NCBI GenBank assembly: GCA_947846985.1
Contig: CANTUZ010000001.1
Coordinates: forward strand, 108,269,757-108,333,756
Length of the DNA: 64,000 nt
Source of the DNA: Fratercula arctica
Lineage: Eukaryota > Chordata > Aves > Charadriiformes > Alcidae
Reading direction: 5' to 3'
Numbering within the stretch: the stretch's first letter is position 1; the number at the start of each line of letters is the position of its first letter. Positions 58,399 through 64,000 of the stretch are shown in pieces. Position numbers and translations under genes: made by a program. The notes under the pieces were generated by a model that saw only the letters and a program-made list of their open reading frames with translations, was not told the DNA's origin and ran no database searches.

Positions 58399-61300
58399 AA
58401 ACAGAAAAAAAACCTTTAAAGCTCTCAAGTGTTTTAATCATCAGCATGATGAAGCATTGTGATAGTAATAAAATACACATATAAACTGTCCGGTGTTGTA
58501 CATATCTCAAGATTTAAAAAGAACTGGAATATGATTGCTGTCTTTAAAGCTGAAGTGATACCTGCCTTATAACCCACTGTTGCGTGGTTGCTACAAACAG
58601 GTTTCAAGCACATCACACATTTAACATTCAGTATATGTTTTGAAAGAGTTATTTTACAAAGGAGTACGTTTTCAGAAGTCATCCGAATGACAGCAATGTG
58701 AAAAATATTATTAAAGATTTTTTTTTTTTCCCAAGCTTAGGTGGTGTGCTTTGCCTTAGTGCCCATTATTTTCTAGTGGCGGCTTAGTTACTGTCATGTC
58801 AAGTCTATTTAGAAAGGGATTATCAATTTACAGGAATTACAAGCCTCAACATAATGAGTCTTAAATTTCTTCCAAGGATTTTTCCCTTTATAATCTTTAA
58901 GACAGCTTTTTTTTTCATAGTTAAACATGCTGCATTGCAAAAGCCAGGTTGTGATTTTGCCTTCCCTGAAAGGGAGCAGCACTCTTAAGTTAGTGGTTGG
59001 AGAGGAATTTTTCTGGAGGAGTGGCTTGATTCATATGAAAAATGAGAATTGTTATGAGAATGGGATTTACCAAGCTTACGAAACCCTTGGGGGTAGAGAG
59101 AAGATTAGAAGGGGAAATACATTTACATATAACCACAGATCATGATATCAAGGCTTGCGTAAGAATTTGATCTTAATCTCGAAAACCACGCTGTAATGTT
59201 TTTAGCTGGTTTTTCATCAGAATTTTTTGGGGGTAAACTGAAGTGTCATTCTGTTACCAGTAAATCATAGTAATCTTCTACTGTAATAAAATGACGTTTT
59301 TATATGTTGGGTTTTTTTTTTTTTTTTGACTTGGATACTTGGCCAGTCTTAAGGGTTTTTTAATAGCTGGTGGATTGTGGGATCTCTCCAGAGCATCAGG
59401 GTTCATTCAGGAGGTACAACTCCTGCAGTCCTGCGCACTGTGGGACACAGAGTGCTGGAGAGGCAGTGCTGGCATCCTCCTCTGGTTTGCATAAGGCACT
59501 GTCGGGGCAGGTTACTCTGAATTTCAGTGCGAGAAGTGTATCCTTGTGAGAAAAGCAGTGGACAGAACAATATGCAGCGAAGAGGGATGGGCAGTAGCTG
59601 AACTTTGAGGGTCTCGCACATGTTTGTGACAGTGTACCTGAAACTCAGAGTCGCCTTGAAGGATTTACCTGACAGTGGGATGTCAGTAGAAACTACTGTG
59701 TAAACAGTAACAGTAGTTAAGATTTCTAAGTGGCATAAGTGCCAATGTTGGTGAACAAAGTCCCCTTGTCATACGACAAAGAAGTGAGTCCAACAAGCCC
59801 TAGTTCAACATCCTGATTAATACCACAAAACTTTCTGGGCGTTGATTTAGTAGAGGAGTCCTTTCCTGAAACTGATTTCAGAGGGCTTTAAAACTGTTTT
59901 ATGGGTTGTTATGTCAACATGGGCAGCACAGTACTTTACTTCCATGTGAGCTGGGCTTACTGGTTTTCAGTTCAAGAGGGAACTTAAAATTTCCTTTCTT
60001 TTCCCCGTTCATGTGTAAAAGAACAAGTGTTAATTTATTCACAACTACTGGCATTAGGTATATGTAAAGGTACATACATAAGATTTTCTTCTAAGATCAG
60101 GTGACTGGTCCTTGTGTAAGCACGGCAGATATTTTACTAGGACTATTACCAGTTTGTTTTCAGTGGTGTTGATCTCTCCATGCTTTAACTTGTGTATGAA
60201 TGCATACTGCACATGTGTAGTGCATGTTGGGGCTCCCTAACGGGTGACTGCTTGGGTGCACTAAGTTTTGTTGTAACAATAAAAAGTAGAGAGGGGAAAG
60301 AGCCAAATTAACACTATACCATTACTTGTTCTAAGTAATATGTAATGTCAGCAGGGCTATGCTTTTATAATAATATTTGGACAAAGCGTCAAAGATTTGA
60401 GATGAAGAGGGAATGCAAAGGAATAATGCCTTAGTGAACTTTACTGAGAATAGGGTGACTGATTTGAGAAATGGAAGCGAAAATATAATAAAAGGTTGCT
60501 GGCTAAACTGAGTTGATTTTCGTATGAGTGGACATCCTGCATCTTCTTCTCCTTGTGGCTGCATTCAAAGGGGAAAAGACTTTGAAGAGATTTCCTAAAG
60601 GCTGTTTGGTGCAGGAGCTTGCATAGCACAGCTTTGTTGAGCTGCTCGGAATCACAAAGCCAGCTGAAGAGACCGATCACTTAAAAGTAAATAATGAAAC
60701 ACACAGACACCCCCTTAACTGTTGTGGATGGAAAAGAAGGCGACCTAGACCTTATGTTTAGAAGCACTGTGAAGGATACATTATGCAAAAAAACATTTCT
60801 GGGATGCATCTCTGGTATTTGAGTGGCTTTGTTTTGTTTTTCTTTCTCCTGCAGTGGAAATAATTGGGGGCCAGATATAGGCAAACTGAGCATCCAGATG
60901 TCTCACTTGAATAATGGAGAGGTTACCTGCCTCTTTGCCTCACCGTGAACCTCAAGAAACTGAAGTTTGTCCTCTTGTATTTACCCAGTGAGTTGGTTTG
61001 TAAGTAAATGAGCTTCACAAAAATAAATGTTTCTTCATCTGTTTTGTAGTTGCGGACCTAGAGGGGATGAAGTTAAGTTACATATGCAAAACACCCAGCA
61101 AGTCAGTGTCTGGGTGAGATTTGTGGGGCTCTAAGTTCCATCTCTCTCCCATATGAGCGCTTTCACAGACCTCCTCTGGATTTAGAGAATGACTCCCTGG
61201 AAAAAGCTCAGAAAATAATTTTGTGCAAAAATAATCCATGGAGATAGAGTTCTCAGAATTATTTTCAAGTTCTTACAGAAAAATCCTTCTGTCACCAGAA

Positions 61301-61739
61301 TGGCTTTTTGTTCTAAGTTTCTTTTGCCCATCTCGGTGCCTCTAATCGCAATTGAGTGACACACTTGAAAAAAGACAGATGATGGGTCTCTAATGTGATG
61401 TACCTCTGCTTCCTAAATTCCACGTAACAGAGTTGTTAGTAATATATAACATCAATTGCTTACGTGTAAATCTGCTGATAGCCAAAGAGAGAGGGAAATA
61501 GATTAAAAACAAATCCCAACCCTTAAAGACCAGAAACCACCCTACCTACTGAAGTCATTCAATAGGAGGAGTCATGAATTGCAGAAGCTTGAGTACAGCT
61601 TCACTTTCTGCTTCCTACTCTACATGTCACTTACTTTGTTAGTGGCATTCAGTCAGGTCAGAAATCTAGCATACTGTAAGGAAACACTAGATTTTCCACT
61701 TGTCTGTGGATATTACGTATTGTTTTTCTCCATTTCCAC
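58399..61739. other. Intergenic DNA between RBM11 and LIPI exon 1
   Basis: No exon or RNA gene was recognised on either strand; frames are short. T-runs lie at about 58719-58730 and 59311-59328. RBM11 and LIPI are divergent here, so this interval should hold the upstream control region of LIPI. Confidence 0.5.
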
Positions 61740-61788
61740 ATGCTGAAATTGTGTTTCTTCATCTGTTTGATATACTGGGTGAAATCAG
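61740..61788 (+). CDS. LIPI: Probable LIPI exon 1 (signal peptide)
   Basis: An ATG starts MLKLCFFICLIYWVKS, a typical signal peptide, followed by one base and the donor GTAAGA at 61789. The LIPH/LIPI phospholipase A1 family also has a first coding exon of 16 codons plus one base encoding the signal peptide, ending in a similar RSD. Position and orientation, divergent from RBM11, fit the human order. The product would be a membrane-associated phosphatidic acid-selective phospholipase A1. Exon 2 with the lipase fold was not found up to 64000, so only this piece is in the window. Confidence 0.6.
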
Positions 61789-62812
61789 GTAAGAACCATT
61801 AGCTTACTATTTGTGATGTAGCCTCTTGGCTTTATTCCAGCATAAAAAATGAATATTCCTTCATTTAAACTGGACGAAAGATTAAACCTTGTGAATTATG
61901 TCTAATGGAGTAGGCGATTAGTAAAGAGAATTTGGTCACTTGAAAACTGAGGTGTAAGTTTTCATTTAAAAGTAAATAGAACAAAGCCTGATACTTTATC
62001 TCTGGCTGTACTTTGCACAGAGAGACACTCAGGTATGTGCACTTTGTACAGAGTAAAGAGGAAATTGTGAAATAGTTTTAACGTATTAATGTAAGTTTAT
62101 TGTTTATTGCTGATTTGATAGGTTGACAGGTTTTCAAGTTATGCATTATGCATTCAATAGCAAAATTTAGTTAAAAAAAGTCAGTGTGCACTTTCTATTT
62201 TCCCTGTTTCAACCACAGAAGATACTTAAATGCTTACAAACGTACACAGGAAAGTGAAAATTGTATATTAACTGAGTTAGACTGCATATGTAACTGCCCA
62301 ACACTTACCTGTTTGTTCTGAATGTGTAGAAAAGTGTATGTGAGTACTCCCACAAGCGTGCACAAAGGGCAGCTGGGTATCCCTTCCGGTAATCAATCAG
62401 AAATAGGAGTTTGAAAAACTTCCCCTCAATGACTCCTCACTACACAATTCAAAGTATTAAATCTATAAATCTGTTTATAGTACTTATCTAATTCCACGGT
62501 AAAGACATCATCTTTTTTTACTTTTTTCTATTTACTTTTCAAAGAATAACTGCTGTCATTTCACAGCCATAAGTAAATGAGTTGTTTCCCTTTGACATTT
62601 GCCAGATAGCAATTAGGTTTCGTCAATTAATTTCCTTGTGATAGATTTCTCACTTCTGTGGACCAGACTGTGTCTCTGATGTCACTGTCATTCCAGTGGC
62701 TTTGGAAGAATTAATTCTTATTTCTACCAACCACATGATAAGAAATCAAAACACTTAAATGGATATGGAGGAACGCTTCAACAATATCTTAGCATGAATC
62801 TTTTATATGTTA

Positions 62813-62878
62813 GATATGTAGGAGTGAATTGTAAGGATTTAAGTGAGGATATGTAGGAGTGAATTGTGGATTTAAGAA
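62813..62878 (+). repeat. Two-copy tandem duplication, about 33 bases
   Basis: The unit beginning GATATGTAGGAGTGAATTGT occurs twice in a row with small indels. Confidence 0.85.
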
Positions 62879-63484
62879 CAATATTAGGCAAAAATGAAAA
62901 ATGAAAAAGTTTCACGTTGTATCTTTGAATCTGAATAGCAAAGGTGTAATCAGGTGTCTGTTTATAATCATTTAGCTTTGTATATAACATTTCTGTAATG
63001 GAATTTTTATTCTAGTTTTATTGTCATATATCATTATATGAAAACTAGAGATTAATTGTGACACGTTCTACTAACGTCTCGGTGTCATGTCACATGTATG
63101 ACATTTTACCAGGTGCTTGAATATTATTGTCATTAAATTCAAGGCAACTGCAGCTGAACAGCTCTTAATTTCAGAACTACTTCTTGGATAAGTCTCAGCA
63201 ATGAAACTGTATCAGTAGTTGGTTAATAACCTTTCCAGTAATCTCAGTAAAAGTTACTTAAATTATTCAGCGTCTAAATGAGGAGAACGGTGATATTTAT
63301 TTTGAAATATAAGTAATTCTAACTTTTCCCAGATGTAATAATTGTACCTATTGTCATAAGGTGATGATAGGCATGAAACTTTTGTCTGGATGATTTGAGA
63401 CAGGAAATTTCAGGCCATTTCTAACACTCTGTAACTTCAACCCTGCTCCACTTCAGAAATACCCATTATTTTTTGTGATGTCCA

Positions 63485-63555
63485 GTCCAGAGGTGACTGG
63501 TCTAGTCATTGTAGATAAATCGTTTGGCCTAGAGGTGATTGGTCTAGTTCCCTAA
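63485..63555 (+). repeat. Two-copy imperfect duplication
   Basis: CCAGAGGTGACTGGTCTAGT recurs as CCTAGAGGTGATTGGTCTAG about 43 bases later. Confidence 0.7.
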
Positions 63556-64000
63556 GAGAATTAGTGTCTTTACCATATTAAGTGCTGTACGTCACATAGT
63601 GTAGCTTTGTTTAGGTCTGAACTATAGTATCAAATACTTTTTCAGATGCCTTGTAACCCCCCTGCACTTGCCCTTTGCAGCTTTATAACCTGGTCCGTCT
63701 CAGATGTGCAAATGTGGTGGATTTGGTTCTGCCTGCTAGCCACTTGCTGGGAAAAGGAGAAGAGCTAGAACTGCCTCTCCTATAACTCAAATATTCAGAG
63801 AAATTCAGGTTACTTTTTTATTATTTTTTAAGGAACTGAGAAGGCGCTATCCCTCTTCCTACTTTTGTTTTCTAGAAGTTGACTGACTCTTGTTTTGCAA
63901 AGTTGTTAATGACAGAAAAATTGAGAAACATGCCATCAAATATCAGACAAAAGCCTTGTGTGAAGTAGCGCAGCCCACTAGAAGTCAAGAGATTTGCCCA

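Larger units (their letters stand above)
61789..64000 (+). other. Probable start of LIPI intron 1
   Basis: No lipase motif or other exon was seen. Two imperfect tandem duplications are present, at 62813-62878 and 63485-63555. Confidence 0.45.

Overview
The window is vertebrate nuclear DNA, most likely from a bird. It holds several CR1 LINE fragments with the typical avian 3' tail, few other interspersed repeats, GT-AG introns and CpG-rich promoters in an AT-rich background. A turtle or crocodilian cannot be fully excluded from sequence alone.

Four loci are recognised, in an order that mirrors the LIPI-RBM11-ABCC13-HSPA13 block of human 21q11. (1) HSPA13 (plus strand, coding 3482-9197, five exons, 472 aa) is an intact short Hsp70-type ATPase of the ER, with a CpG-island promoter and a long AU-rich 3' UTR ending near 12.07 kb. 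(2) ABCC13 (minus strand, 44933 to 15189) is an MRP-type ABC transporter from which 22 exons can be placed. It is broken: a frameshift in exon 9, a TAG stop in exon 13, mutated splice donors after exons 12 and 18, an unclear donor after exon 16, one exon missing before NBD1, and a block of exons missing that includes the Walker A of NBD2. (3) RBM11 (minus strand, 57530 to 49159, five exons, 256 aa) is an intact RRM splicing regulator with its own CpG island. (4) At 61740-61788 on the plus strand is a signal-peptide exon that fits exon 1 of LIPI, a membrane-associated phospholipase A1; the rest of that gene would lie beyond the window.

Layout: 1-2.9 kb upstream intergenic DNA with a CR1; 2.9-12.1 kb HSPA13; 12.1-15.2 kb intergenic; 15.2-45.1 kb the ABCC13 pseudogene with CR1 pieces in its introns; 45.1-49.2 kb spacer and RBM11 3' UTR; 49.2-57.6 kb RBM11; 57.6-61.7 kb upstream DNA with a CR1; 61.7-64 kb LIPI exon 1 and the start of its first intron. 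The genes are neighbours by ancestry and do not form a pathway. No operon, CRISPR, tRNA, rRNA or clearly novel system was seen. The most informative signal is the decay pattern of ABCC13: a clean 5' half (exons 1-8) and a heavily damaged 3' half.
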